Shown in pieces: positions 1 to 57,179 of a DNA stretch of 64,000 bases. This DNA is from Heloderma charlesbogerti. Its lineage: Eukaryota; Chordata; Lepidosauria; Squamata; Helodermatidae. Position 1 is the first letter of the stretch, and each line of letters starts with the position of its first letter. The notes below the pieces were generated by a model that had not been told where the DNA came from, made no database searches, and saw nothing but the letters and a program-made list of their open reading frames with translations. The stretch covers positions 310,001-374,000 of the forward strand of contig JANEZZ010002241.1 in assembly GCA_026122225.1 (NCBI GenBank), written 5' to 3'. The position numbers and the translations under genes were made by a program.

Positions 1-38
1 TACCTCTAATTATGGTACTGCAGCTTGAATACATGAGG

Positions 39-45178
<45,140 letters not shown>

Positions 45179-45784
45179 CTTGGCGCTCTGCAAAGACAAC
45201 AGGCGGAGGCGGCCGCCGTTAGCAGCGGCGGCGGAGGAGGAGGCGGCGGCGGCGGCGGTTGTGACGCTAGGCCCGAGCGGGGCGGGCAGCCCGGTCCGGC
45301 CCACTCCTCTCCCCCACACGGAGGCGCCGCCGCCGCACCCTCGCTGCTGCCGAGCCACACGGAGCCGCTGCTCGCGAGTCTCAGCCCCGGCCGCCCGCCG
45401 CCGACTATGTGCTGCGCGGAGCCGACTGAGTCACGGAGGAGAATTTGCAATCTGGCTCGGAGTGGCCAGCCGCCCGCGTCCCCCTGGGTCCTAGAGCCTT
45501 CTGGCCCACGCTGGATTGCTCCGCCCGCCCCCCGGCTGCTCCCGTCGCCGCCACAGTCACAAGCACCCTGCCTCGCGGCACGCAGCCCGGCGACGCGAGC
45601 AGCGAACGCGCAGAGGCGGCCACGGCACGCAGGCGCCCGGAGAGCGCGTCCGCTTAACTCACAAGCAGCGAGGGAGGCCTCAAGCCCATCGGGGCTAACT
45701 CCCCGCCGAAACGCCGACCACCCCCGGCTCGGCCTCGGCTACGTCATAGAGCGTAGGTGGGAACGCGAGCAGAGAGAGGGTCGC

Positions 45785-45884
45785 ATCCAGTGTAAGTCCT
45801 ACGTAGAGTAGACCCACTGAAATGAATAGTGGTTAACTCCCAGTCATTTCAGTTGGTCTGCTCTACGTAGGACTAACGCTGGAT
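45785..45884. repeat. Near-perfect 100-bp palindrome, family P2
   Basis: The left arm atccagtgtaagtcctacgt and agagtagacccactgaaatg is matched by the reverse complement of the right arm (atccagcgttagtcctacgt, agagcagaccaactgaaatg). It starts about 40 bp beyond the CRE half-site, at the outer edge of the CpG island. A relative is at 55167-55246. Confidence 0.85.
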
Positions 45885-46002
45885 ACTATCTGGTGGACTG
45901 CAGAGGGGTGGCCTGTTGCAACAAAACCCACAGCGCGTCTTGTGACACCTTAAAAGACGCACGGTCGCAGCAAGTAGCTTGAGGCGACTTGAGCGACAGC
46001 CA

Positions 46003-46082
46003 AATGAAATATTTACTTATTGTACTTTTAAACCGCCCAACAACGGTGCTGTGGGCGGTGTACAATACATTAAAAACATACA
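46003..46082 (-). mobile_element. L2-type 3' tail
   Basis: The minus strand reads ttgtacaccgcccacagcac, cgttgttgggcggtttaaaa and gtacaataagtaaata, the stem and A/T-rich tail of an L2 3' end. Confidence 0.65.
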
Positions 46083-46476
46083 GTAGAAGCATTAAAAAAA
46101 AAAGGGGGGAGGATAAAACCAACAGCAAAGAATAAAACCGTTATATTATCATAAAACCAGCAGCAGAATACAGTACTAACTGGGATACACACGCTCCCGA
46201 AGCAGGTTTTCTATCTAATATGATTTAGGATAAATTCCTACTTCAGCCCAAACAAGGCAACCGCGTTTCTTCCCTGCAAGGGGAGAGTCTCCCTCCAGCA
46301 CACAGGAACCCCAAAATAAAACGTGATCGTATACACGCACGCAGTGGCAGCTCCTAGCGCTACCAGCCGTAAGGCATTGTGTAGCTCTCCCCGTAACCGG
46401 TGTGTTTATGTTTACTCAAAAGCCTCACCGAGTTTACACTGGGGCTTAATTCAAAGGAAGTGAGTTTCACTTGGAG

Positions 46477-46560
46477 GCTCCAATCCTAAACCCATTTACT
46501 AAGGAACAAGTCCGATTGAACGCGGTGGAATTTACCTTTGTGTAAACATGGTTACAATTT
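46477..46560. repeat. Small palindromic repeat, family P1
   Basis: Reads gctccaatcctaaacccatt, tactaaggaacaagtccgat and tgaacgcggtggaatttacc, with a degraded right end. Confidence 0.5.
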
Positions 46561-46641
46561 TTAAACCTTCCCCTATCCTGGAAAAAAAAGATGGTCAGCA
46601 AAAATGTGTGCCAAGAGCATTCAAAATTTTGATTAATTTCT

Positions 46642-46666
46642 ACACACACACACACACACACACACA
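46642..46666. repeat. (AC)12 microsatellite
   Basis: Uninterrupted AC dinucleotide run. Confidence 0.95.
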
Positions 46667-46855
46667 AATATTTATGCCATAAAGTCCCCTAAGCCTGATG
46701 GTGCTTGGTTGCATTTAGGTACTTAAGAGAAAGGACCCCTTGTGTAAAGTAAGAATCATTAGGAGGAGGAGAGCATCAGTATAATAACCAAACTGGACCT
46801 TACCCTTTAGTTTTTACAAATGCAATAGCACCACATTCTATATTTTTTCTGGAAT

Positions 46856-49800
46856 GGTTGTTGTTGTTTATTCAGTCAGTCGCTTCCGACTCTTCGTGAC
46901 TTCATGGACCAGCCCACACCAGAGCTTCCTGTCGGCCGTTGCCACCCCCAGCTCCCCCAAGGTTGAGTCCGTCACCTCCAGAGTATCATCCATCCATCTT
47001 GCCCTTGGTCGGCCCCTCTTCCTTTTGCCTTCCACTTTCCCTAGCATCAGCATCTTCTCCAGGGTCTCCTGTCTTCTCATTATGTGGCCAAAGTACTTCA
47101 GTTTGGCCTTTAATATCATTCCCTCAAGTGAGCAGTCTGGCTTGATTTCCTGGAGTATGGACTGGTTTGATCTTCTTGCAGTCCAAGGCACTCTCAGAAT
47201 TTTCCTCCAGCGCCACAGTTCAAAAGCATCTATCTTCCTTCGCTCAGCCTTCCTTATGGTCCAGCTCTCGCAGCCGTGGGTTACTACGGAGAATACCATT
47301 GCTTTAACTATGCGGACCTTTGTTGTCAGTGTGATGTCTCTGCTCTTCACTATTTTATCAAGATTTGTCATTGCTGTCCTCCCAAGAAGTAAACGTCTTC
47401 TGATTTCCTGGCTGCAGTCAGCATCTGCAGTAATCTTTGCACCTAGAAAGACAAAGTCTGTCACTGCCTCCATGTTTTCTCCCTCTATTTGCCAGTTATC
47501 CATCAAGCTGATTGCCATAATCTTGGTTTTTTTGAGGTTTAACGGCAACCCAGCTTTTGCACTTTCTTCTTTCTTCTTTCACCTTCGTCATAAGGTTCCT
47601 CAGCTCCTCCTCACTTTCAGCCATCAAAGTGGTATCATCTGCAATCTGCATATCTGAGATTGTTAATGTTTCTTCCAGCAATTTTAACTCCAGCCTTGGC
47701 TTCATCAAGCCCAGCACGTCGCATGATGTGTTCTGCATACAGGTTGAATAGGTAGGGTGAGAGTATACAACCCTGCCATACTCCTTTCCCAATCTTAAAC
47801 CAGTCCGTTGTTCCATGGTCTGTTCTTACTGTTGCTACTTGGTCGTTATACAGATTCCTCAGGAGGCAGACAAGATGACTTGGTATCCCCATCCCACCAA
47901 GAACTTGCCACAATTTGTTATGATCCACACAGTCAAAGGCTTTAGAATAGTCAATAAAACAAAAATAGATGTTTTTCTGAAACTCCCTGGCTTTCTCCAT
48001 TATCCAGCAGATATTGGCAATTTGGTCTCTAGTTCCTCTGCCTTTTCTAAACCCAGTTTGTACATCTGGCAGTTCTCGTTCCATGAATTGCTGGAGTCTA
48101 CCTTGCAAGATCTTGAGCATGACCTTACTGGCATGTGAAATAAATGCCACTGTTCGATAGTTGGGACATTTTTTGGTGCTTTCCTTTTTTGGTATGAGGA
48201 TATAGGTTGATTTTTTCAAATCTGTTGGCCATTCTTGTGTTTACCAAATTTGCTGGCACATGGCATGCATCACCTTGACAGCATCATCTTGCAAGATTTT
48301 AAACAGTTCAGCTGGGATACCGTCATCTCCTGCTGCCTTGTTATTAGCAATGCTTCTTAAGGCCCATTCAACCTCACTCTTCAGGATGTCTGGCTCTAGC
48401 TCACTGACCACACCGTCAAATCTATCCCCGATATTATTATCCTTCCTATACAGATCTTCCATATATTCTTGCCACCTTTTCTTGATCTCTTCTGCTTCTG
48501 TTAGGTCCTTGCCATCTTTGTTTTTGATCATACCCATTTTTGCCTGGAATTTACCTCCGATGTTTCTAATTTTCTGGAAGAGGTCTCTTGTCCTTCCTAT
48601 TCTATTATCTTCTTCCACTTCCGCACATTGCTTGTTCAAAAATAATTCCTTATCTCTTCTGGCTAACCTCTGGAATTTTGCATTTAATTGGGCATATCTC
48701 CCCCTATCACTGTTGACTTTTGCTTTCCTTCTTTCTTGGGCTGCTTCCAGTGTCTCAGCAGACAGCCATCTTGCCTTCTTGGTTTTCTTTTTCTTGGGGA
48801 CGTTTTTTGTTGCCGCCTCCTGAACAATGTTGCGAATTTCTGTCCATAGTTCTTCCAGGACCCTATCTACTAAATCTAGTCCCTTAAATCTATTCTTCAC
48901 CTCCACTGCATATTCATTAGAAATATTAGTGAGCTCATATCTAACTGATCTGTGGATCTTCCCTATTCTCTTTAGTCTGATTCTAAATTGTGCAATAAGA
49001 AGTTCATGATCTGAACTACAATCAGCTCCAGGTCTTGTTTTTACCGACTGTATAGATGTCCGCCACCTTTGGCTACAAAGGATGTAGTCAATCTGATTTC
49101 GGTGTCGACCGTCTGGTGAAGTCCATGTATAAAGTCATCTCTTAGGTTGTTGGAAGAGAGTGTCTGTTATGCACAGTGAGTTGTCTTGGCAAAATTCTAT
49201 CAGCCTATGTCCCGCTTCATTTTGTTCTCCCAGACCATGCTTGCCTGTAATTCCTGGTGTCGTTTGACTACCCACCTTAGCATTCCAGTCTCCTATAACG
49301 AAAATAACATCTTTTTTTTGGCGTACTATCCAGTAGGTGCTGCAGATCCTCATAGAACCGATCTACTTCTGCTTTTTCAGCATCTGTGGTTGGGGCGTAT
49401 ATTTGGATCATTGTGATGTTAAATGGCTTACCCTGAATTCGAATTGAGATCATTCTGTCATTTTTTGGATTGTATCCAAGCAGTGCTTTAGCCACTTTAT
49501 TATTAATTATGAAGGCTACTCCATTTCTTTTGTGGTCCTCTTGTCCACAGTAGTAGATCTGGTGGCCATTTGATCTGAAGTGGCCCATTCCAGTCCATTT
49601 CAGTTCACTGACACCCAAAATGTCTATATTTAATCTTGACATCTCCCCAATAACCACATCCAATTTGCCCTGGCTCATAGATCTTACATTCCAGGTTCCT
49701 ATGGTGTGTTGATCTTTAGAACATCGGATTCGTCGTTCACCACCAGCACCATCGGCCGCTAGCCATCCTTTCAGCTTTGACCTAGCTGCGTCATCACATC

Positions 49801-50083
49801 TGGGGCTAGTTGAACTTATCCTCTGTTCCTCCCCAGTAGCATTTTGACCATCTTCCAACCTGGGAGTCCCATCTTCCGATGGTATACCGACATATCTCTG
49901 GTTGTACTGATCCATTTAGTTTTCATGGCAAGAATACTGGGGTGGGTTGCCGTTTCCTTCCCCAGGGATCATATTTAGTCTGACCTCTCTGCCATGACCT
50001 TCCCATCTTGGGTGTCCCTTCACAGTTTAGCTCATGACGTCATTGAGGTGCTCAAGCTCCAGCACCACAACAAGGTAACAACC
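46856..50083 (-). pseudogene. BovB-type RTE LINE, near full length, inactive
   Basis: Non-LTR retrotransposon with an apurinic-type endonuclease followed by reverse transcriptase. Minus-strand frames in order: 49915-49277 endonuclease (IGTWNVRSMSQGKLDVV, ILGVSELKWTGMGHF, YAPTTDAEKAEVD), 49353-49135 (VIGDWNAKVGS), 48906-48241 linker and RT start (NNKAAGDDGIPAELF), 48219-47635 RT (FIDYSKAFDCVDHNKLW, GKGVWQGCILSPYLFNLYAE, LRYAD at the catalytic site), 47548-46868 C-terminus (GCESWTIRKAERRKIDAFEL WRWRKILRVPW). The frame is broken between these pieces, so it is dead. It ends in a (GTT)n/(AAC)n tail at 46856-46868. The 5' end near 50083 is estimated. Confidence 0.93.
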
Positions 50084-51320
50084 TGAAATAGACCCATTGC
50101 TCATGAAGTTGCTCATGAGTATTTGACCAGCAGTGGCAATGGTTGGAGTGCCTGGCCCTTACCGACAGAGACCTTAGATAGATGTAGGGGGCAGTGTTTC
50201 CCTTGTATGGGAGGCACTGTTCTTCTGTTCTCCGCTGTTGGTGAGGGGAAGAGAATTAGAGCAATACAGTGCAGACATGGCACAATATTCAGATAGGTGT
50301 GTGGGAGACAGTACAAGCGTGGGAGGAGACGGTCACAAGTCAGTCCTACTTTACAGCAGGTGTTCCCCCTTCCCTTGCTTACTTACATGTGGTACTCTCT
50401 CCTGTCACCCCCTCTGCCCCCACCTCCCAGTTGTTGGAGTGGTGGGTTGGGTGTTTGTATCAGAGTTCCAAGGCAGGGATACCTGTAAGGGTTCTAGGCA
50501 GAGAAATGTTAGGAATGTGCTCAAGTTCCCGTATGTTGTGAGGCCAGGCTGCCTGTGCAAAGCGCTCTTCCTCTATAGTTTCCCATTACCAAAGTGCTTC
50601 CTGAGCTCCTGTCCTGTGTATGACCCAAGGCCAGAGAGAGAGATGCTACACATCCTGTCATCTGAGGTATGGTCTCCATGTATAGAGTTTATATACTTAT
50701 GATAGCGTACTTTGATTGGGTGCTGAGTTACACCTTATCTTAAGCTCTGTGGCAATGTGGGTGGGACAGTCATTGATGCAGGAGGGGCTATTTTAGATTT
50801 TTCCTCCCCCACTCCTGAACCTCCCTTTGAAGTAAACAGGACGGAAATTTCCTGCGCCACCTCTGGGGCTGGTATAAAGTTGTGCTGTCGAAGAGGGCAT
50901 AGCTGTGGTTTGCAGCAGGGATAAGATATGAGTCCATCCTGTTTGGGCCATTCTGCTGGTGTATCTTCACCAGCAGAAGGGTGTGCCAGCAGTGTGTATC
51001 CAGAGAGTTCACAGCATATCTGCCATGGTGCTGGCACAGTGGGGTTTTCATTGAATGCCATGGCCCCTCAGCCAGCATAACTCAAGTATAGGATTGTGCC
51101 CTTAATGAGTTCGATATCACATGTGAAACTTTAATGCTTTTATTGTACTATAATTTATTGTAATTTTTCTTGTACAGCGTACTATATTTATCTGGCACAG
51201 AAATATAGAAGTTGACAAATAAAGAGTTTAAAAACATAGATCTTTGATTTAAAAAAGCAATGTTATTATTATTTAGTTCATTGTACAGATACAGATCAGT
51301 CAAAAGTATTTTCTCCAGGT
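50084..51320. other. Intergenic stretch upstream of TNPO1
   Basis: Open frames of 90-154 codons at 50238-50702 and 50735-51078 have no recognised motif, and the stretch is GC-richer than its surroundings. Probably old repeat sequence. Nothing can be named. Confidence 0.4.
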
Positions 51321-51324
51321 AAGT

Positions 51325-52110
51325 GAGCAGTGAAGTGGCCAAGTTTGCTGATGACACCAAATTATTTAGGGTGGTTAAAACAAAAAGGGATGGTGAAGAG
51401 CTCCAAAAGGATCTCTCCAAACTGGGAGAATGGGCATTTAAAAGGCAAATGCAGTTCAAAGTAAGCAAGCATAAAGTGATGACATTGCGGCAAAAAATCC
51501 CACCTTCAAGTGTAACCTGATGGGATCTGAGCTAGCAGTGACCAACCAAGAAAGAGATCTTAGGTTTGTGGTGGACAGCTCGATTAAAATTTCAAGCCAG
51601 TGTGCAGCTGCTGTAAAAAAGGCAACTCCATGTTAGGCATAAGGAATTGAGAATAAAACTGCCAATATCATACTGCCATTATACAAGTATGGTGCGACCA
51701 CACTTAGAATACTGTGTACAGTTCTGGTCACTATACCTAAAAAAAAGATATCATAGAGCTGCAAAAATTGCAGAAAAGGGCAACTAAAATGATCACCAGG
51801 CTGGAGCATCTCCCCTATGAGAGAAGGTTATAACAGCTGGGATTGTTTGGCTTGGAAAAAAGAAGGGTAAGGGGAGACATGATAGAGGTGTACAAAATTA
51901 TGCATGGTGTGGAGACTGTGGATAGGGAGACATTTTTCTCCCTCTCTCAAAATACTAGAACTCGGGGTCATCCCACGAAGCTGATTGGTGGGAGATTCAG
52001 GACAGATAAAAGGAAGTACTTCTTCACACAGCACATGGTTGAACTATGGAATTCGCTACCATAGGATGTAGTAATGGCCACTAATTTGGATGGCTTTAAA
52101 AGCAGCTCAC
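51325..52110 (+). pseudogene. CR1/L3-like LINE, 3' part
   Basis: Reads EVAKFADDTKLFRVVKTKRD GEELQKDLSKLGEWAFKRQM with the FADD catalytic motif, then RATKMITRLEHLPYERRL, LFGLEKRRVRGDMIEVYKIM HG, and GGRFRTDKRKYFFTQHMVEL WNSLP. It is more diverged than the CR1 at 11633 and of a different subgroup. Frameshifts and stops are frequent, and no (ATTCTATG)n tail is seen. Confidence 0.85.
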
Positions 52111-52529
52111 CCCCCTCCCCAAATCAAAATCATTTACACTATGTTGTGACCACTGGCAATAAGCCCTCTTGTTTGAACTGTCCAGTTACACACAAGGCAT
52201 TGTATCAAAAAAGTTCCTATTTCACTTGTCAGTACAGAAGAGTTCACATGCTTTGTTAGTTATCTAGTGCTGAGTATGACATTAGAAGTTTGCTATTACA
52301 TTTCTCCCTCATTCAGACTGCATTCTAGCTATGCAAGATTTTACGTTAAGTGAAATGGATTCTTGGGATTTTAACAAGACTTGCATTTCATTCAAGTTCA
52401 TATCATAAAATCAAGACATATAATAAACTAATCTGGCCCATTATTTCTGTATGTGACATGGTAAGAAAGATTAATAATGCAACCATTAAAAAAAAAAACC
52501 ATACAAGGCCTGATCAACTGTTAACCTCT

Positions 52530-52618
52530 TCAATTGTCATAATCCACCCAGGGTCCTCTGCATAAAAGGGAAATCGCATAATAAGTTTTGTCAGGAGGTA
52601 GAGCGTGACAAAGGCCTC
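52530..52618 (-). other. Coding-like island B (possible last exon of an unknown gene)
   Basis: On the minus strand a good acceptor (CTATTGACAG) at 52619-52621 is followed by an open segment ending at TGA 52530-52532. In phase with island A it reads GGLCHALPPDKTYYAISLLC RGPWVDYDN. Another frame is also open (EAFVTLYLLTKLIMRFPFYA EDPGW and onward). CpG and GC content are higher than in the flanks. No family is recognised. It could be chance. Confidence 0.2.
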
Positions 52619-52989
52619 CTGTCAATAGTGAAACTGTATACTTCAAATAATGCACCGAATATTTTCAACAATACAGTGCCTCATTTCCCAATGATTAATA
52701 CATTTCTAATGTTATGAAGTTAAACAAGTCAAGATTAGCAATACTGGCAGGAAGACAACTTCATGTTTTACTTATGAACACGCTTCTTAATTTATATTCT
52801 TTTCACATTGACAAGCAGTTTTACTTTAATGAAATATTTGAATAACTTCATTTTAATCAACTAGATTTTTCTTCTGCAGTGCGGATGTGACTGAAGTATA
52901 AATTAAACATTTGATCTTCAAAACAAGCGCAAGCAGATGGATAGCTCAGTACTTCTGGAGCTTATAATCAGACTGTGCCAACTTTTGAC

Positions 52990-53826
52990 TGTTGATGGTG
53001 GTTCACCTGCCCAAGTGAGTGGTACTCATCCGGTTTGGGACAGAGTTGCACTTGCTCCAAAGTTGCAAGTTCACAATTTGAAGTTGCTCCTTGAATGTCA
53101 CTGGAGATGCAGGTTTCCTCCATGGCACAGAATGCCTTTTACCAGCTTAGGCTGGTCTGACAGCTGCATCCCTACATGGACAAAAAAAGACTGGTTTCAG
53201 TTATCCAAGTTCTGGTAACCTCCAGATTAGACTAGTGTTGTGTGTTATACAGGCGGCTGCCTCTCAAGAAAGTCAAAATTGCAGTTAGTTCAGCATACAG
53301 ATGCTAGACGTTTAACTGGGACCGAACATTATGAGCGTATTACACTTGTGCTTTGCCAACTGCTCTAGCTCCTGCTCCATTTCTGGGCCTAATTCAAAGC
53401 ATTAGTCTTGATCTTTAAAGCCCTTTACAGCTTGAGGCCAGGAGATCTGAAGGATCACCTTTCTCCACACGTGCCTGCCTGTACTTGAAATAATTATTAC
53501 AGTCCCCCAAGTTCTCCTGCCATCTGAGTTATGGCAGGTGGTTACTGGGGAGAGGGCCTTTTCAGTGGTGGTTCCCTGGCTTTAAAATGGTCACCTGGCA
53601 CCCATTCTGATATCTCTCCAGCACAAATCAAAGACTTTTTCATTATTCCAAACTTGTTAACTTTTGTTGATCGCTTTCTTCTGGCTCATATATTATTTTT
53701 ATGCTATTAATCAATTGCTGTTTTAGCTTATTTTTATGTAGTAATTTATTCACTGTTTGGTATTTTTAACATTTTATCATAAGCCAATCTGAGAATGTGA
53801 TTTAAAGATGTGGTAACAAATAAATA
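52990..53826 (+). pseudogene. L2-type LINE, degenerate RT end and 3' UTR
   Basis: Fragments read as RLDYCN.LY.RLPL-like text near 53225 (ctccagattagactagtgtt), then ctgctccatttctgggccta attcaaagcattagtcttga, the usual L2 coding end. The 3' UTR closes near 53820 with taacaaataaataga. Heavily mutated. Confidence 0.6.
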
Positions 53827-54007
53827 GATTTTCTCAACCTACACTACACAGTTGAAACAGACATCTGAGTGCTCTTCTGAGCCATCACAAACACTTTGTT
53901 ATTAGGACTGCTGTGTTTAATTTACACTACATTCCTATCACTCTGCTGAATGGGCTTACTCTGTACTATGAATGTTTAGGACTGCAGGCCTAAACTTTAC
54001 AATCAAA

Positions 54008-54245
54008 AGGTGCCCTTGATTAAATGACCAGTACTTTGAATCATGCCCAGAAAAAAATCTGGAAGCCAATGCTGATCGTGTAATACAGTGAGTAATCTGC
54101 CTCCCAATAACACCCTGACAGTAGCATTCTGCACCAGTTTCAAACACTCCAAAAGCAACCCCATATAAAGCAAATTGCAATGGTCTAACCTGGATGTGAC
54201 CAAAGCAGATGCGACAGTGACCAGATTTATCTTCTCTAGTAAGTG
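54008..54245 (-). pseudogene. L2-type LINE fragment
   Basis: The minus-strand frame reads MVTSRLDHCNLLYMGLLLEC LKLVQNATVRVLLGGRLL and HDQHWLP, the conserved L2 block TSRLDYCNALY.GLP..... LQLVQNAAARL. It is oriented opposite to the piece just before it. Confidence 0.75.
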
Positions 54246-54564
54246 CTGCTGAAGCTGTGGAAAAGCACTTCTAAACAGTCACAACCTGACCATTCAGAAA
54301 CAAAGCTAGGCCCAGAAGCATTCCCAAACTGCATACCTGATTCTCCAGTGGGAATGCTGTCCTATTCAGAACAGGCTGAGTACTCATCTAGTATCAACTT
54401 TCCAACAGACCCGAAGCATCGCTGTCCAGTCTGAATTAAGTCTCACTTTGTTAGTCCACTCTTCTGTCTTCTCTATCCTCCCCTTGGGCAAGACATTTCA
54501 GCCCTGTCATGGCAATGGGGGCGGGGGTGGAGTGGGGGAGCTGTTGTCACCTCAGGTGGAACCA

Positions 54565-54920
54565 CTAAGAACTTTTCTACTCAAGGCTGTTAATCTGCTG
54601 TATCTACTTTCTGTTTCATGGCAGAATTTAGATCCTAGCACTACGTGGAAAATGTTTCCTTTCCTACTTTTCCACTACATAACCTCTAGGTGGCACTGTG
54701 GTATATCATAATACACAAGCGAAAATAGCATTTTCTTTCACTTTCACAATTAAATGATGCATTTTCCCTGCTTAAAAAAAAGGAAAGAAAAAAAGCTGAC
54801 AATGCTCATTAGACACAGAAGTGAAACTGGAGGGTCCGGACATTATCTAAAGAACCCATAAATAACTCTGAGTAGGAATAACAAGCTTACAATAAATGCC
54901 TTGTGTAGAAAAGCCGTAAG
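54565..54920 (-). mobile_element. 356-bp element with 16-bp terminal inverted repeats, copy 1
   Basis: Bounded by CTAAGAACTTTTCTAC (54565-54580) and GTAGAAAAGCCGTAAG (54905-54920), which are inverted copies of each other. The interior matches, in reverse complement, the copy at 56425-56764, including ataacctctaggtggcactg and ctccagtttcacttctgtgt. No open frame, so non-autonomous (MITE-like). I do not recognise the superfamily. Confidence 0.65.
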
Positions 54921-55166
54921 AATTGGGTGGTGGGCAGCTCACCAGGTGGTTCCTCCTCTGGCAAGATAAGACTTCAAAAACCTATATGCTAGAGATAGTA
55001 CCATGGGATAAATTAATTCTTTTAAAGGATGACATTTCTTTGTTCAGCACCATGCCTCAATTTATCCCTGGAAACATGGATTTTAGTCCTTCTGACCATG
55101 TAAAGTCAGACTATTTAAGAAGCAAGCAATATAACATTGCAGCCTATTTTAATATAGAAATCTTCT

Positions 55167-55246
55167 GGCTTGTATCCAATGTTAGTCTAATTTAAGTCCC
55201 ATTCATTTTAATGAGTCTGCTCTAAGACTAACATTGGATACAACCC
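55167..55246. repeat. 80-bp palindrome, family P2
   Basis: Left arm ggcttgtatccaatgttagt; right arm actaacattggatacaaccc. The terminal ~20 bp pair almost perfectly. The centre tttaagtcccattcatttta is loosely palindromic. Confidence 0.85.
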
Positions 55247-56424
55247 GCTTTCTGATCTAAGAACTTACTTAAATTTACTGCCAATTTAAAACGAATAATC
55301 CAAAATACTGATGTGTCACTATGGTACTATTGCTATAAGAGTGATTGAGCTTACAAAAACATGATTAGGACTTACCTACCCATCCTTCAGAAAACATTTA
55401 CCAGACTATGTTTCCAAACTATGCCTTCAGTATTCTTACATGGGAAATATAGGAACATTCTGCAGAGGGAGCACTTCTGCATTTGTCGACAAAATTGAGG
55501 ATCTGGTGCATTATCTATTCTATTGCTCTTTATAAAGAACCAAGAGAGGTATCCATGCTATCATAATACAATTTTCAACCTTTAGGCAGTCCCAGAAAAT
55601 GTGTTATTTTCTTAGCCATAGATGTGAGCATTACATACAGAACCACTGTTTGTTAAAGCTGCTGAGAATCATAGAACTAGGATGATGGTAAGAGGTCTGT
55701 GTTACTTATTTTGGAGATTATATATAATTCTGGTCCTTTTAAAATGTACCTTATTTCTGTATATTAATTTTTACCCCAAAAGGGAACTATGATGACCTTT
55801 CATTGATGTAATAAAATGATGAAGATGGTGATGATAACAACTTCAGGCAAGGAGTGGATATAGGGCAATTTCTGGATTAAGGTTTTGTATGTGAAGGATT
55901 CAGAAGCTCCTGGTGATCTATAAATATGCCAAGAGAAGGAGGTATCAAAGGAAAAACAGTTTGAGTCTTCCAAGAAAACAGACCGGATTATACTACATGT
56001 CACTATCGAAGAGAAGATTGCCAAAGTAATAGCAGTACAGCAGTAATAGCAGGTCGCATTTGTTATACCTTATAACAAATGCCACCTGCACGATCCTAAT
56101 TTCTACATGATGCACAGAGCTTAGTCCCCATGCCACCCTGATCACATTTACGATTAGGCTGCACATGATTCTATAGTATTTTATGCAAACACTGTAAAAG
56201 CTAGAAACACATTACCCGCAGAGATAAGAATATGTAATAATACTAACTTTTTGAATCAGACTACTGCATAATCCTATTAATAAACATTTGGTCATAGCAT
56301 TTGGTTAGCAGCAAGCCTTTACAGGAGTAATTAGAAACTATCCAATGAGCCCACATCCCACTTAAGAATGGACCAGCAAGCACTATTTGCAGGTATATCA
56401 CTGCTAGATGTGAAGACTGTGTTG

Positions 56425-56764
56425 GTTACATGAGGCATTTCTTGTGTGCTTGTCATTCCCTACTCATGGTTGTTTACAGGTTCTTTAGATGATAATGTGA
56501 CCCTCCAGTTTCGCTTCTGTGTCTAACACTTTCGGCAAGTTTTTTTAGAATAGGAACAATGCAGCATTTAATTGTGAAAGTGAAAGCAAGCGCTGTTTTC
56601 ATTTGTGTATTTGTACTATTCTGCTATACCACAGTGCCACCTAGAGGTTATGTAGCAGAAAAGCAGGAAAGCAAATGTTCTTTGTGTAGTGCTTGAAACT
56701 CAATTTTGCGATGAAACCTAAAGAAGATACAACGGATTAACAGTCTCATGTAGAAAAGCTTTAG
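56425..56764 (+). mobile_element. Terminal-inverted-repeat element, copy 2
   Basis: Inverted relative to copy 1 and roughly 75-80% alike by eye over 300 bp, for example ctccagtttcgcttctgtgt, taattgtgaaagtgaaagca and ccacagtgccacctagaggt. The right end GTAGAAAAGCTTTAG (56750-56764) is clear. The left end is eroded. Confidence 0.6.
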
Positions 56765-57025
56765 GAGAGGGCCTTTAGAGTGATTGCTCCTAAACTGTGG
56801 AATCTTCTGCCTGAAGATATTAGGAAATCAGCCCCTGGCATTCATGGGCAGCTGCCAGGGCCCCATTGTTGATTCCTGCCCTAAACCCCCTTAAAATACT
56901 TTTTTCTGGCCCAGTGCTCCAGGCACCCATTGTTTCTTTTCAATAGTTTATTAGTATATTATTTTTTTCCTATTAAGTATGTTTGATTTATGGAAAAGTG
57001 GTCTACAAATATTTTAAATCAACCA
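56765..57025 (+). pseudogene. L2-type LINE 3' end
   Basis: Reads gagtgattgctcctaaactg tggaatcttctgcctgaaga, i.e. the VIAPKLWNLLPEDI-style L2 C-terminus, then a 3' UTR ending near gtggtctacaaatattttaa. It adjoins the inverted-repeat element directly. Confidence 0.6.
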
Positions 57026-57179
57026 TCCAATCAAGAACTTAATTAAGAAGACAACAACCTGTTGTATAAATGAACACACTCAAAAAAATTTACAATGGTT
57101 TTATGTACTGATGTATATGACTTGAATGTATACAGTTAATAGTATGTAAAAAAGGTAAATGTAGGATATAGCAATGACA

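Noticed and set aside
46856..46868. Target-site duplication for the minus-strand BovB
   Set aside because: The flanks near 46845-46855 and 50084-50100 share only short weak matches, so no duplication is claimed.
46854..47657. 267-codon plus-strand open frame
   Set aside because: Shadow of the BovB C-terminal coding region, which reads properly on the minus strand.
48260..48823. 187-codon plus-strand open frame
   Set aside because: Shadow of the BovB linker region on the minus strand.
50238..50702. 154-codon plus-strand open frame as a gene
   Set aside because: Three overlapping frames are open here, with no motif. This is typical of a GC-richer repeat relic rather than a coding exon.
55380..55470. 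Possible third minus-strand exon near islands A and B
   Set aside because: An acceptor-like CTCTGCAG and a GTAAGT exist, but every frame between them contains a stop.
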